From NCBI RefSeq assembly GCF_024713945.1, contig NC_134678.1, positions 7,750,001-7,814,000 on the forward strand: 64,000 nt of DNA, read 5' to 3'. Shown in pieces: positions 25,164 to 36,574 of this stretch. This DNA comes from Dermatophagoides farinae. Taxonomy: Eukaryota > Arthropoda > Arachnida > Sarcoptiformes > Pyroglyphidae. The notes under the pieces were generated by a model that was not told the origin of the DNA, did not search any database, and saw only the letters and a program-made list of their open reading frames with translations. How positions within the stretch are numbered: the first letter of the stretch is position 1; each line of letters starts with the position of its first letter. The position numbers and the translations under genes were made by a program.

Positions 25164-28100
25164 TCAAGTAGGAATGGGTAATTCATTGGCAACGATTTCA
25201 AGAATATCGCCAATTTTAAGCCTCCAATTTTTGATATCTTTAGACACCTGACACCAGTGTTCACCATGTCGAGGTTCGGCTTGGATGCATCGTTTTTTCA
25301 ATTCCATTTGTTGTTCCTGTGAACCGTGTAATATTTCAAATTTATATGCATAGGCCCATGCATCACCAAGATCGGGATCCAATTTTAACGTACGTTTAAA
25401 CCATTCACGAGCTTTGGTCATCTTACGTTCACACCAAAATAATAATGAACAGGCTAACAGCACATGAACGTCATGTTCACAACGTTTCAATGCATCAACG
25501 CTTCGACTTTTTCGTTGCTGACGATTTTCCATGAATATAGCTTCAGCCCATAACATACCACTTTGTGGACATTCCTGTAAGGCTTTCGACAGCATCGGCA
25601 AAGCAATCTCTTTATTACCGGCTCGAATTTCCACACGAACAGCTTCCAGCCATAAAAGATCATTTTTCGGATTTTTTAAACGACCTTTTTCCAGTACAGA
25701 ACGTGCTTTAATTAGAGCTCCTTCAGATTCTTCAAGTCGAGCCAACAATATCCATAATGCAACGTTTGAATTATTTGATTTAAGTCCACGTTGATAGATT
25801 TCACGAGCTTCATTAATACGACCCGTTTGTTGATGTATTTGTCCAAGCATCATCCATATTTTAGGATAATCATCCCAGTGATTGATTGCCATCTCAAGTA
25901 ATTCAATAGCACGAGATAAATTTCCTAATTGCCATTCCAATTTAGCCGATTTCATATACACACGTGGTGTACTATTCTTTTCACGAGCTTTCTCCAGAAT
26001 CTTTCGGGCACGATCATATTCAGCATTTTCCGATTCCAATTTGACGGCTGCCAACCATATTTCCTCTTTGTTTTGATTCACATCGAATGCCCGGGATAAT
26101 ATTTGACGTGAAGCTTGTACATCACCACCAAGCCATTTACTTTTAGCGGCCATTAACCAAAGTACTTCAGCTTGTGGACAATTAACAACGGCTAATTCTA
26201 ATAATGATTCAAGACTTTCTTTAGTTCCGTGATTTTTTTCGAAAAATGCAGCTTGTAGCCAGATATTTTCATTTTTAGGAAATACTTTCAATGCATTTGC
26301 ATAAACAGCTCTTGCGCATTCAAAGGCTTCAGAATTGGCCAGATTTTCAGCATCCTCTAGCCAACCATGTTCACGATCTTCTTCATCGATTCCAAAATCG
26401 ATTACTGATTTGACAATAGCTTGTGCAGTTGCTTTTGAGCCAGATTTTTCCGTTTCAATAGCGTCCTGTACCCAATGTTCACGATTAATTTCAACACCAT
26501 TGGCTTGTAATGAATTCAGTGCACGATCAATAATTTTCTGTACCATAGATAAATTACCTTGTGCTTCTTCAAGTTTGGCTGCCGTAAACCATATTTGTTT
26601 ATCAGTTGGTATATTTTCACGTGCTTTATTCAATACTTTTCGAGCATTTTCATACACTTCCAATCGAGCTAATGCTAACCACAGATCAACGCTTGTTGGA
26701 CAACATTCTACAGCTCTAGTTAGAAGGATACGTGCATCTTCTGGTTCTTCCAATTCGACAGCTTCTTTCCATAATCGTACCGAATTCGGGATATGTTCCA
26801 ATGCTTTACGAAAAATTTTCTTTTTTGCTTTTACTTCTTTTTCTAATTCGGCTGCTTTTATCCAGAGACGAACGGATGAATTTCCAAGTTTTCGTACACC
26901 TTGTGCTATGACTGATTTAGCGAGATCAGGTGGTTGAAGACGAGCTGCTTCTATCCATATATCTTCGGAATTTTCACATTGTTCACAGCCTTTCATGATG
27001 AGATTTCGTGCTGTTTGTAATTTTCCCGTTATTTCCTCTAATCTTGCCGATGCAATCCATGCTGGAGCATGATTTGGATTCGTTTCGCGGACAGATTTTA
27101 ACAATAATCGTGCTTTCTTTATGTCACTTATATCGGCACCAACTGATGGTATCATTGATTGAAGATCAGTCAAATAGCCTTTAGGATCGACAACGGTTTG
27201 ACCTGATACGGAATCCGAAGCTTGATTCAATTTAATATCCATCAATGTATTACGAGCTTGACCAATTTTTTTCAAATCTAAATGACTTGGTGCTGAACTT
27301 AACAAACCGGTCGATGTACCAGAGATGACCGTCTTTAGACCGCTTAAAGGATCAATCGAAGTGACCGTTTCATTTGACAAACTAACATTATGGGCAAGAA
27401 TCGAATCTGGAACAGGTGTGAATTTTTCAGCTCTTGGATTACGCATCTTTTTATTACGAGCATCACCAACATCTGGTATTGAATTCCATTCATCAGCCGA
27501 AATACGAGCCAAATCACGTTTTAGATCGGAAAATTGTTGTTGAATTTTCGGTCGTTCTTGACGATATTGTTCCAATTCTCGTCTAAGTTTTTTTTCTCGA
27601 TATTCTTTACGTTTTTCATCCATACGTTTATCTATCGAATCATATATACGATCAGCTTCTTCATCATCTTTATCATATGGATCTTTACTGAAAAGACTAC
27701 CACCATAGCCATTGAATTCATCATAATTGGCATCATTTAAATCTTCTTCATCATCTTCAATGTCTTGTTCATTATCTTTACCAGGCTTTTTGCTGGCTAA
27801 TTTTGACTTAGATAATGCATGACGATCATCACTATAAATAATTTTTTAAAATAAAGTCATTTAAAAAATAGGATAACTACTCATCATTCAAACTTACGGA
27901 ACATCGGTTGCATCTCTGGCAGGACCAATATCGCTTCGAGTTGTAAAACCAGTAGCACTAAATTGATAAAAATTGATTAATTTTTCAACAAAATCGAATT
28001 TTCATCATCATTTGAAACTTACCCTCTGCCAGCGCCTGCAACATATCCAAGTGGAGCTGGTACACCTAGAATTTCATTATGAAAAAACAAATTAAAAACA

Positions 28101-28199
28101 AATCGAAATTATTGATTCAACGGATAATAAATACCGATAAAAGCTTTCTTTTTCTTGCTGACCAATGCTCCGGGATGTGGAATATTTGCCAAATTCATT
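25164..28199 (-). CDS. PRPF6: Pre-mRNA processing factor 6 (U5/tri-snRNP HAT-repeat protein), apparent frame break in exon 1
   Basis: Exons 28199..28135, 28065..28023, 27957..27898 and 27831..25164 on the minus strand, about 944 residues if read through (human 941). PRPF6 bridges U5 and U4/U6 in the spliceosomal tri-snRNP in the nucleus. Seen: VPAPLGYV, then [17 protein letters not shown] across two junctions, [17 protein letters not shown], the charged [13 protein letters not shown] helix, [13 protein letters not shown], and about 18 HAT (half-TPR) repeats to the end, each with the W..AA.LE type pattern, closing with [18 protein letters not shown]. Odd: from ATG 28199 the frame gives [20 protein letters not shown], as expected, but exon 1 is then one base too long (five T where four would fit) to join exon 2 in frame. 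The rest is intact. This is probably a base-call error, possibly a real defect. Confidence 0.95.
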
Positions 28200-28369
28200 G
28201 TGGATCAAAAAAAATAATCAAATGAAAAATTTCACGAGTGAAAATTCAATTTCTAGAATTTTTCTAATGAAAACAAAAAATGTCCTGTTCATATAATAAG
28301 TGACAGAAAAAAATTATTTTTATTTTTAAACAATCAAAAATAAAAATGAAAACTTACAAATTTTTACAT

Positions 28370-31300
28370 TTATTTAATTGACACTTTTTTTAATTGCTCA
28401 ATAATTTCATCATATTGTCGAAGAATTGAATTGCCACTAGTTTCTGTACAAAGTGTACGCCTCTGCTTTAATAATTCAATGGCTTCAACATAGTGGCCAC
28501 CCGATATTAGACATTTGATTGCACCTTCATAATTATTCTGTTTCAAACGATATTCATGCCATTGATAAAATAATTTATTGACAAACGTATCCGATGCTAA
28601 ATGTATCACTGACAATATGATTGCTTCACGAAATAGATTCTGTGCCAGTAGCGAATCGATTGAAACATGGAATTCATTAAGACAACAGATTCTGATCAAT
28701 GCACATAATTCTTTACTATAATTTGTCCATTTCATTTTCGAATTAAGCTGAATTTGTTGAACACGAGAATTGTTCGATGAAGATGATTCGCCGAGAATAT
28801 TTCGGATACAATTTTCATAAAGTTTTCGTGAAAACGAGGAAGCAATCATAGCCAATATCGGATCACATTCATTTTGTTCCAATAATTTTTCCACACATGA
28901 TCGAGCATTCAAAAACAATGATAAAACATATTGTCCTTCGAGATTTTTATTCTTTTTATGATTTTCAATTTCCAGCTCCAATAATCGTTCAATATGTTCG
29001 AATTGGCCATATAAAAGAATACGATCTAACTTATTCGGTGGTATGGTGACGGCCGTCGTAGATTTTTTCAACTGTATCAACCATTTAATATCTTCAAGAT
29101 GTTCATATTTCGAAGAATTATTTTCAATTTGATTATTTAGCGAAAATAAAGCTTTAATTGGCACTGATAATGATGATGATGATTTATTACCCAATGTTTT
29201 AGTATTTGCTAAATTTTTTAATTTTGAAATTTCCGATGATAATGAAGAAATTGTTGAATCAAAAGATGCTCCATCTGGAACATTGGCAATGGCATCATTG
29301 GTGGTTTCGCCAGAATCTTCACCATTATTAATATTATTTTCCAATAAAGAACGCAAAGAATTTATTTTAACATTTTGTTTATCGGTTGCATTCGAAAAAT
29401 CCGGTTGAATCGTCCAATTCCAGAAAAAGAAATTATCTTCACTGCCGGAAAATAAAAAGTCCGCATTAAAATGACACCATTTTATACTGTAAATCAATGA
29501 TTTATGGCCAAAAAAACGTTTCAATGGAATTCGTTTAGCAATATTCCAAATGATACATGTTGTATCATAACTTGCTGAGGCCAGTAAAATTTTTTCATCA
29601 ATATCTTCGATTCGATTGAATGGACTCCAACATGTGAATGAAACACGATCTTCATGGCCTTTAAGTCGACATTTTATTGGTACAGTTTTGACAACAAGTT
29701 TTGAATCATCATTATCGTCATCTTCACCATCAATATTTGACGATGATACACAAGGCAAAGTATTATTGTCAAGATCGTCAAGTCGATAACAATTGATATA
29801 TTTTTCATGTAAAGCAGTAATTGCAAGATAATTAGTTCGTGAACAATATTCAATTGAAAGACAAGGACGATTAAATGATCGAAATCGATATAAATGTCGA
29901 AAAGCTTTATCATCGACTGGTGGTTCAACAATCCGACAAAATACATCAACCGTACCATCATCATTGCCCATTAATAGATACTTCTGTTCATCACTTGTTA
30001 ATAAGGCTGTTCGTTTAATTTTCTGATTTTCCGGCACACCAACAAGATATTTATCAAAATTTTCTTGTGCACGATGGCTATTATTATCATTATTATTTGA
30101 TAGATAATTGACCAATATTTTACCACTTTGATGTAATGTCAATACAACCGGTGATGATTGATGATCGTTTTGATTTTCATCCAACAACAATGTATCAAGC
30201 CAAATGATGGAATAAATTTTACTTGTATCACGTGTATTAACTTTGCTAGATTTAAAAACAATATCTTTGCTATTTAAATCATAATGAATTAGTTCGCCAT
30301 CCAATGTAGCAATAATTAGACGTCCAAGACGTTCATAATATTTACGATTCCAAATGACATTGAAAAATCTGGTTTTCGATGACAATTGTAAACGTTGAAC
30401 TTGTATATCATAATGATGATTATCATCATCTTCATCATCATTAGTTGTCGCTTCTCGAGTAAAATCCAGGACAAAAATATTACTACCAAATGCAATGGCA
30501 ATTCGTTTATCTGATTGACAACAATCAATGGCTAAAGCACCATTGGAGAATGAATAGAAAACTGTTTCAGATGTCCGAGTGGATAGATTCCATAAAATAA
30601 GTTTATAATCCAATGAATTCGTGATGGCAATTTTATGTTCCAGATCCATTGCAATTGAAAATATAATAAACGTATGATTCATTGGTTGATTTTTGTTCAC
30701 TATTTTTGATTGAAATGTTCTATTCGTTTTACCGATACGTAATTTACTATTCAACCCTTTTTCCGGTAATGTAAATGTTAATAAATCACCCGAACTATTT
30801 GTCAAAACGATTTCATAGGCAACATTTGAATGTTTCACACATGATCGTGGCATAAATCCGGCTGTGAACCAATTTGCCGTATTAGTTTGGCTACTTCCAC
30901 TTGCTTTTTGATTCGAACCATGATAATTCGATACAATACGATGTTCAGCAATTTCATTTTGGTTTGAACAACTCCATACTTTCAATACTGAATCTCGTGA
31001 CACGGAACATAGCAGTCCTTGACGATAAGATTGATGCGATGATAGTGAATATGATGAAAATGACAATGAACAAATATCATCATTATGGCCATTTTCAGCA
31101 AATATTGTTAAAGATGTTGTTTGATCGCCGGTCATCGAATCAAAACCAATGATGACAATTTTTCCGCCCATATAACCGATGGCTAATTTATGTTCATTTT
31201 TATCCGATGACGATGGACAACATTCAGCCGGTAATGATGCCAAACAGGCAATCTGAAGTTGTCCCGAATTGAAACGAGAATTTTGACAATCTTCATTATT

Positions 31301-32005
31301 ATCATGTAGGATTTTCACCTCATTCTTTTTCACTTTCCATACGATAATATGTGTATCGAGTGAATAATAAACAATTGGTCCTTCGGATTGATAATGTAAC
31401 CAGGCAGCTGAGAGAATTTTTTTCTGTGCAACAGTTTTGCAACATTGTCGACTAATTGCTGAAAATGGCAAATTTTGTAACAATGTTATTCGACGATGAC
31501 AATCGTACAAGGCACCGACACCATCACTATTGCCAAGAAAAATCATTGCACAACTTGTTGCATAAATTTTTTGATTCATATTTTTCGACGATCCATGTTT
31601 GATCATTGAGAATGTTTTGTCAAACACCACTGTTGTTATATAACTACTATTTGAACGAAATACATCGAAATGTTGAGATTTTGCTTTCGTTCCGAATACA
31701 TTGACAATTTCTCTGTAATGGATTTTCCATTTTTTCGTATCATTATTTGTTGAATGTTTTTTCGATTTTTGAACAATAATATCGGCTAAAAATAAAAATG
31801 ACTTTGCACCATAAGCAAGAAATATCTCTGGATTTAAAGATGACGACGATGACCAAACATCCGAACAGGATGGAAGAAACCAATTCCAAAATGTTCCAAA
31901 TGAAAATTCTACTTTTGGATTTTCAATTTCTTGTTCATCAACATTTTCATCTACAATGATTTCATTTTGAATCGTCAGCAAATCATTCTCTTCGGATGTG
32001 GCCAT
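28370..32005 (-). CDS. GEMIN5: GEMIN5-like SMN-complex WD40 protein
   Basis: One uninterrupted frame of 1,211 residues, intronless though the neighbours are spliced. GEMIN5 is the snRNA-recognising subunit of the SMN complex that loads Sm proteins on spliceosomal snRNAs in the cytoplasm. Seen: an N-terminal double WD40 propeller with KLAIGYMGGKIVIIGFD followed by GHNDDICSLSF, a second-propeller ending with LKGHEDRVSFTCWSPFNR, ASASYDTTCIIWN and GHKSLIYSIKWC ending in a W-N-W strand; then a low-complexity linker at about residues 880-960, and an alpha-helical C-terminal region ending in SIDSLLAQNLFREAI, YQWHEYRLKQNNYEGAIKCLISG and YVEAIELLKQRR, which matches the GEMIN5 TPR-like part. Human GEMIN5 has about 1,508 residues; the last C-terminal RNA-binding part is missing here. 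The ATG lies just before an acidic N terminus. The gene sits 170 bases upstream of PRPF6 on the same strand. Confidence 0.82.
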   Translation of the reverse strand: MATSEENDLLTIQNEIIVDENVDEQEIENPKVEFSFGTFWNWFLPSCSDVWSSSSSLNPEIFLAYGAKSFLFLADIIVQKSKKHSTNNDTKKWKIHYREIVNVFGTKAKSQHFDVFRSNSSYITTVVFDKTFSMIKHGSSKNMNQKIYATSCAMIFLGNSDGVGALYDCHRRITLLQNLPFSAISRQCCKTVAQKKILSAAWLHYQSEGPIVYYSLDTHIIVWKVKKNEVKILHDNNEDCQNSRFNSGQLQIACLASLPAECCPSSSDKNEHKLAIGYMGGKIVIIGFDSMTGDQTTSLTIFAENGHNDDICSLSFSSYSLSSHQSYRQGLLCSVSRDSVLKVWSCSNQNEIAEHRIVSNYHGSNQKASGSSQTNTANWFTAGFMPRSCVKHSNVAYEIVLTNSSGDLLTFTLPEKGLNSKLRIGKTNRTFQSKIVNKNQPMNHTFIIFSIAMDLEHKIAITNSLDYKLILWNLSTRTSETVFYSFSNGALAIDCCQSDKRIAIAFGSNIFVLDFTREATTNDDEDDDNHHYDIQVQRLQLSSKTRFFNVIWNRKYYERLGRLIIATLDGELIHYDLNSKDIVFKSSKVNTRDTSKIYSIIWLDTLLLDENQNDHQSSPVVLTLHQSGKILVNYLSNNNDNNSHRAQENFDKYLVGVPENQKIKRTALLTSDEQKYLLMGNDDGTVDVFCRIVEPPVDDKAFRHLYRFRSFNRPCLSIEYCSRTNYLAITALHEKYINCYRLDDLDNNTLPCVSSSNIDGEDDDNDDSKLVVKTVPIKCRLKGHEDRVSFTCWSPFNRIEDIDEKILLASASYDTTCIIWNIAKRIPLKRFFGHKSLIYSIKWCHFNADFLFSGSEDNFFFWNWTIQPDFSNATDKQNVKINSLRSLLENNINNGEDSGETTNDAIANVPDGASFDSTISSLSSEISKLKNLANTKTLGNKSSSSLSVPIKALFSLNNQIENNSSKYEHLEDIKWLIQLKKSTTAVTIPPNKLDRILLYGQFEHIERLLELEIENHKKNKNLEGQYVLSLFLNARSCVEKLLEQNECDPILAMIASSFSRKLYENCIRNILGESSSSNNSRVQQIQLNSKMKWTNYSKELCALIRICCLNEFHVSIDSLLAQNLFREAIILSVIHLASDTFVNKLFYQWHEYRLKQNNYEGAIKCLISGGHYVEAIELLKQRRTLCTETSGNSILRQYDEIIEQLKKVSIK

Positions 32006-32428
32006 ATTTCAAAAAAAATATTTAGTAACCAAATTATTTATTCGAAATTGAACGATAATTATCAATATATACCAAGACATAAACAACATTCACACACAAA
32101 GACAAACACAAAAATCGAATCATTTGTCAAAGTCACGTGTGAATTCGGTGGTGGCCGAGTATCGATTGTTCGTATCGATAGTTGGTGGAAAAAATAAAAA
32201 GGAAATGACAAGAACCTTGAATCTTATGAAAATTATGTAATTTTTTTCATAATTAAAATTCAATTTTGAATCTAAATTTAAAACATTGATTGCAGCAATC
32301 ATGATAATCAGATTTTGATGTTTTTTTTAATGCGTCAAAATTCATTGTTAACGTTTGTTTCAAGTTTATGGGTGTGGACAATGTGGACAACAACAATACA
32401 AATGTTCAACAAATTACAAATTAATTAA
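32006..32428. other. Promoter region of GEMIN5 and 3' flank of the 640-residue gene
   Basis: AT-rich, no coding frame. Contains the regulatory motifs listed at 32134-32180 and the 3' UTR of the next gene. Confidence 0.5.
32134..32180 (-). promoter_or_regulatory. E-box and paired DRE-like TATCGATA motifs upstream of GEMIN5
   Basis: CACGTG at 32134-32139, TATCGATT at 32160-32167 and the palindrome TATCGATA at 32173-32180, all within 130-175 bases of the GEMIN5 start codon. TATCGATA is the DREF-bound core element of many housekeeping promoters in Drosophila; CACGTG is the USF/Myc E-box. Motifs are seen; use in this organism is inferred. Confidence 0.4.
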
Positions 32429-34525
32429 TTAAGCTATTGAACAACTACTTTGATCCGTAGTGGTGGTTGTTAATGCTGAATCCGATCGATTTTTTTGTCG
32501 TTCTTTTTTATGATCACCATCGCCATTTTTCATATTACTATTATCGATATTATCACTTTGGCTTACAGAATTTCCATTCAATTTATCATTATTATCCGTA
32601 TCATTCAATGATAATGTCATATTTGATTTCGGACGACGTCCATACAATCCGATATCATAGAAAATATTGATACCATTCAACATATTACGATTCATACTGG
32701 CATGATTCGAAGATATTGTAATTGCATGAAAACTTTTATCACAGTCGGCCATTATAATGTGACGACGATTACGTGAATCACCACTATTACTAATATTACT
32801 GATGAAAATGGCCACGGAATCTACACAAATGAAACGCCAACGTTCAATTTCACCACCAGTATAATATTGATAATTAGCTGAATTATGATATTCATTTTTT
32901 CTCGCCTTCAATAGATAATCATTCATTTGTTGTTGTAATTCTTTCAATGAATTATTTATGGATACAATATTTTTACATTGAAGATAAATTGGTGCCGATG
33001 GTTTCCAATTGATTATATCGGAAATATTTTCATTACAGCTATCATAATTATTTGGTAGATATGGTTTCAAGTAACAAAGTCTAATTATTCGTACAAAATC
33101 ACCTGTATTTCGAGCAAATGTCATTTCACCCGAATCGATTGAGGTCACTAAAAAAAAGATGGTGAAATTGAATGAGAAAAAAACAAGGTGTAAACATCAT
33201 GTAATCAGAAAAAAAATCACATACTTGATTTAATTTTTATATCGATGGAACTAAAATTTAGAAATTTATATTGAGAATTTTTCGTCATCCACATAGTCGC
33301 TTTATCAATAATATCGGTCTGTGTTTCAAATCGTGGATATTTGATGAATCCACCACCAGATATACAACGTGGAACAAAATCAATGATACCGATCAGCTCT
33401 TTTGGAATCTGTGTGGATATCTCATTATCATATTCACAAATTGGTTTCCATACATAGAAAACACGTATCATGTTGACAATATGTCCATTGGGAATTTTTC
33501 CACCCACTTGTATCGGTTCATCCGAAACATTCAGATGATTTTCTTTATTATAATAACACGGAAATGTTATTACATTCAATATACGGCCATGTATTTGTTT
33601 ACTGATTATATCACCATTAATTCGTTTAGTGATTTCTTGAATTTTCTCTAAACATTCTTTTGGTTCACTATGATTATGATGATGATGATGGCTACTACTG
33701 CTACTACTACCACCACTGCTATTTTCAATACTTAATGTTCGACGCAATTTTCTACGAAATTCAGCCGTTTTTTTCACTTTTTTATGTTCATTATTATTAT
33801 TGTGATTGTGATTAACAATATCATCGACTGTAATTTTTTGTGGCCAATAATCTTTGATAGCAATTGTTGGTGGTGGTAAAATTAACATTAATGGAAAATA
33901 TGGCTGTTTTGTCATCCAAACACGTAATAACGCGACAATATATCGGCCATTAAAAATTTGTTCAAAATTTTGTGTCATTGTATTTCCTTCACAATAAAGA
34001 TTCATAAACAATTCATCATTTAATGGCCATTTTGAAAATTGCATCACACGTTTGCGTGTAATTTCACCATTCTCTGAAAAACTAATCGATATTTTTGCAT
34101 ATAATGTTTCACAATTAATAATTGTCCATATTGGCTGGCCAGGTGTAAGACGATCACGATGACGATATTGTGGTAATTGTAGTAACCATTCATTCACTTT
34201 GTTCACAATATCTCTGTTTAATGGCAAAAAAATAAATAATAACAAAAATCATTGATTTCAAATCGATTTAGAAATTGTAAATTCAAAAATCGGCTTTTCT
34301 CAACACTTACTTATAGGTAGCCGTTTTTAAACATGATCCATTTGGATCATATTTATATGTACTACAAAAATCGACAAACGTTAGCCAATAATTTCGATTA
34401 CCATGATGATTATATTTCAATTCAAATTCTTCATCGAAAACAATAACTTGATCAAAATTTGCTTGCCGTTTAAGTAGACGATCAAGTTTGAGCTTTTTCA
34501 TTACCGAATAACTAATTTTGGACAT
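32429..34525 (-). CDS. Unrecognised 640-residue protein with internally similar segments
   Basis: Exons 34525..34311, 34213..33225 and 33147..32429 on the minus strand, introns of 97 and 77 bases, all joins in frame, 640 residues. Start chosen at ATG 34525 (MSKISYSVMKKLKLDRLLKR), as the in-frame ATG at 34666 would add a hydrophobic Phe/Ile/Ser leader with no support. The body is ordinary complex sequence, not low complexity, so it is surely a gene. I see no known catalytic motif. Three places share a pattern: NGRYIVALLRVWM, NGHIVNMIRVFYVWKP and TGDFVRIIRLCYLKPYLP, each preceded by a stretch of strand-like sequence; this suggests repeated copies of one domain. There are also a His/Ser run near 33670-33720 and a Ser/Asn/Asp-rich tail. 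No signal peptide from the chosen start. I cannot name the family or function. Confidence 0.75.
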
Positions 34526-36574
34526 TTTCAAAATCACAAAAGATTTTTCGTTTTTTTCGCGAAAATTGGATGATGATGATGAACAAAAAAGTCGAATGGA
34601 AATTTTTTCTGAATATATCAGGATAATGAATGAATGAATAAATGAAAAAAACAACTTGACAAACAAACAATGAAAATTAGCAACAAGACGACAAGACGAT
34701 ACTCATATAAAATTCAAATTAAGTTGCCACGACTAGATTTAGTTGTTTTTTTTGGGTTTTGGTTGTTTGTTTGTTTTTTTTCGCCGATTCCAGAATTTCA
34801 TTTCAATTGCCGTTGTTGTTGGTTGTCGCTGATCATTTGGTTAACAGTCGTATTTGGCTTGGTTTTTGCTACCTTTTTTTAGTTGGTGTAGTAGTCATTC
34901 TTTTTTTTTCATTTTGGTTGACGATTATAGCATTTACAAAAAATTGACTTTTTTTCATTTTTTCCATTTCATTTCATTTTGCTTGTTGTTATTGTTGTCG
35001 TTTTTTGGGATCAACCTGCCTCTGCCCTATATATATATAAAAAAAAATATCAATCATGAATCATTGTCTGGGTGATCATTCTATGGATCGTTGTCATCAT
35101 CATCATGACCAAATACTGTGATGACAAAAAAAAAGAAAGAATTGCATTTCACTATTACTTACGTTAGTTTTTTTTTATATTTTCTTACTTTCTCTCTCTC
35201 TCTCTCTCTTTCAGAATCAAGAACTTTTTTTTTCTTCTCGATATAATGGTTTTTTTTATTTCTATGAATGTAAGTTTTATCGTTGTGCAGTAAAAAGTGA
35301 AAAAAACAAAAAGAAAAGAAAAACATTCTGGTATCCAATGGATACAAACAACGAACAAACTAAGCTAAGATGACTGACAATCACCATTTTTTTTTTTTTT
35401 TTGGTTCTTTGTTTTACTCTCATTATATCAAAGAGAAAGAGAAAATTCCTGATTTGTTCTTATTATTAGTTTATTTTTATTTCATTTTTTTTATGCTTGA
35501 ATCGATTTACCATGATGACGATGACGATGATGATGATGAACTTAGTGTTTTCTTGGGCTCTATACACCAGTCATCATCTTCATCAGATTTATTATATTGA
35601 ATGTCATATTTGTATGTTTATCTCAATTGTTTATGGATGATAATTATTATTATTAAAGTTTAAAGTTCACAAATTTAGGAATAGAAAAGGAATGTTTATA
35701 TTTTTTTTTTTCTTTGAAAAACAAAATTTTAAATGGAAAAAAAATCTAAGGTCAACCAATGGGCAATCGCGAAGCTAGAAAAAAAAAGAAAAAAATTTCA
35801 CAAATCAATCCATACAAACAAAAACATCCGAAAATGTCAAATCAATGAGTTGGGATGACTTTCAATTTTTATTTTGATTTTTGATCAATCGATTGGAAAA
35901 TAGAAAACACACACACACACTCACGCATCAGATACAGATAACCCTAATCAATCAATCGAAAATAAATGTATGAAACACTTTTACCTTTTGAAATTCATTT
36001 AGAATCATCTCTCTCACGCACATTTTCTCATCAATTTAAAATTGTTTATTTTTAGTTAGCTAAACCGAAAAGAAAAACCAAACATTTCTACACTGACAAT
36101 TACACAATCACAATTTAAAAAAAAAACATTTCAATCATAAACACACAAAAGGTGAAATCAATCAACCGATTTTTTAGCTAATCATCATCATCAAAAATGA
36201 TTTGATTTGATTTGATTCAATGATGATTGTGTATTTGTTTCAAAAAAAAAAAAAAACTAATCGGTTCGAATTCGAAAAAAAATGTTTTTTTTTCACCATT
36301 CCCACACATCATTTATTGTCTCGTGTATTTACTATTTTTTTAAAAAAAAATCAGTGAAATTTTTAAAAGTGAAATTCAACAACAACAACATTAAAAAATG
36401 ACAAAATTTTCATCCGATTTCAAAATATAATCATTTCCGTGTGAACTAAAAAAAAAAGAAATACATACTACAGCGAAAAGTGAAATAAAAACGAATCGAT
36501 TTGCAATAATAATAAAAAAAAAATTGAATTGAATTTTCTACAAAGCAAATTTGATGGTCAAAAAATAAAAAAAA
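34526..36574. other. 2-kb gap between divergent genes
   Basis: Between the leftward 640-residue gene and the rightward transporter, so it should carry both promoters. Seen: CT repeat at about 35189-35208, a 16-base T run ending in GG at 35387-35404, GAT runs near 35510-35540, and a 15-base A run at 36242-36256. No frame or RNA gene that I can support. Confidence 0.45.

Noticed and set aside
26335-26937. 200-codon plus-strand frame
   Set aside because: It lies antisense to the HAT repeats of PRPF6 and mirrors their codons (Ser/Ala/Phe-rich); the sense strand has the conserved protein.
33271-33651. 126-codon plus-strand frame
   Set aside because: Antisense to an exon of the 640-residue gene; no motif, and the splice signals support the minus strand.
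36262-36275. GGTTCGAATTC, a tRNA B-box-like match
   Set aside because: Flanks are A runs; no acceptor stem, D-arm or anticodon arm can be built around it.
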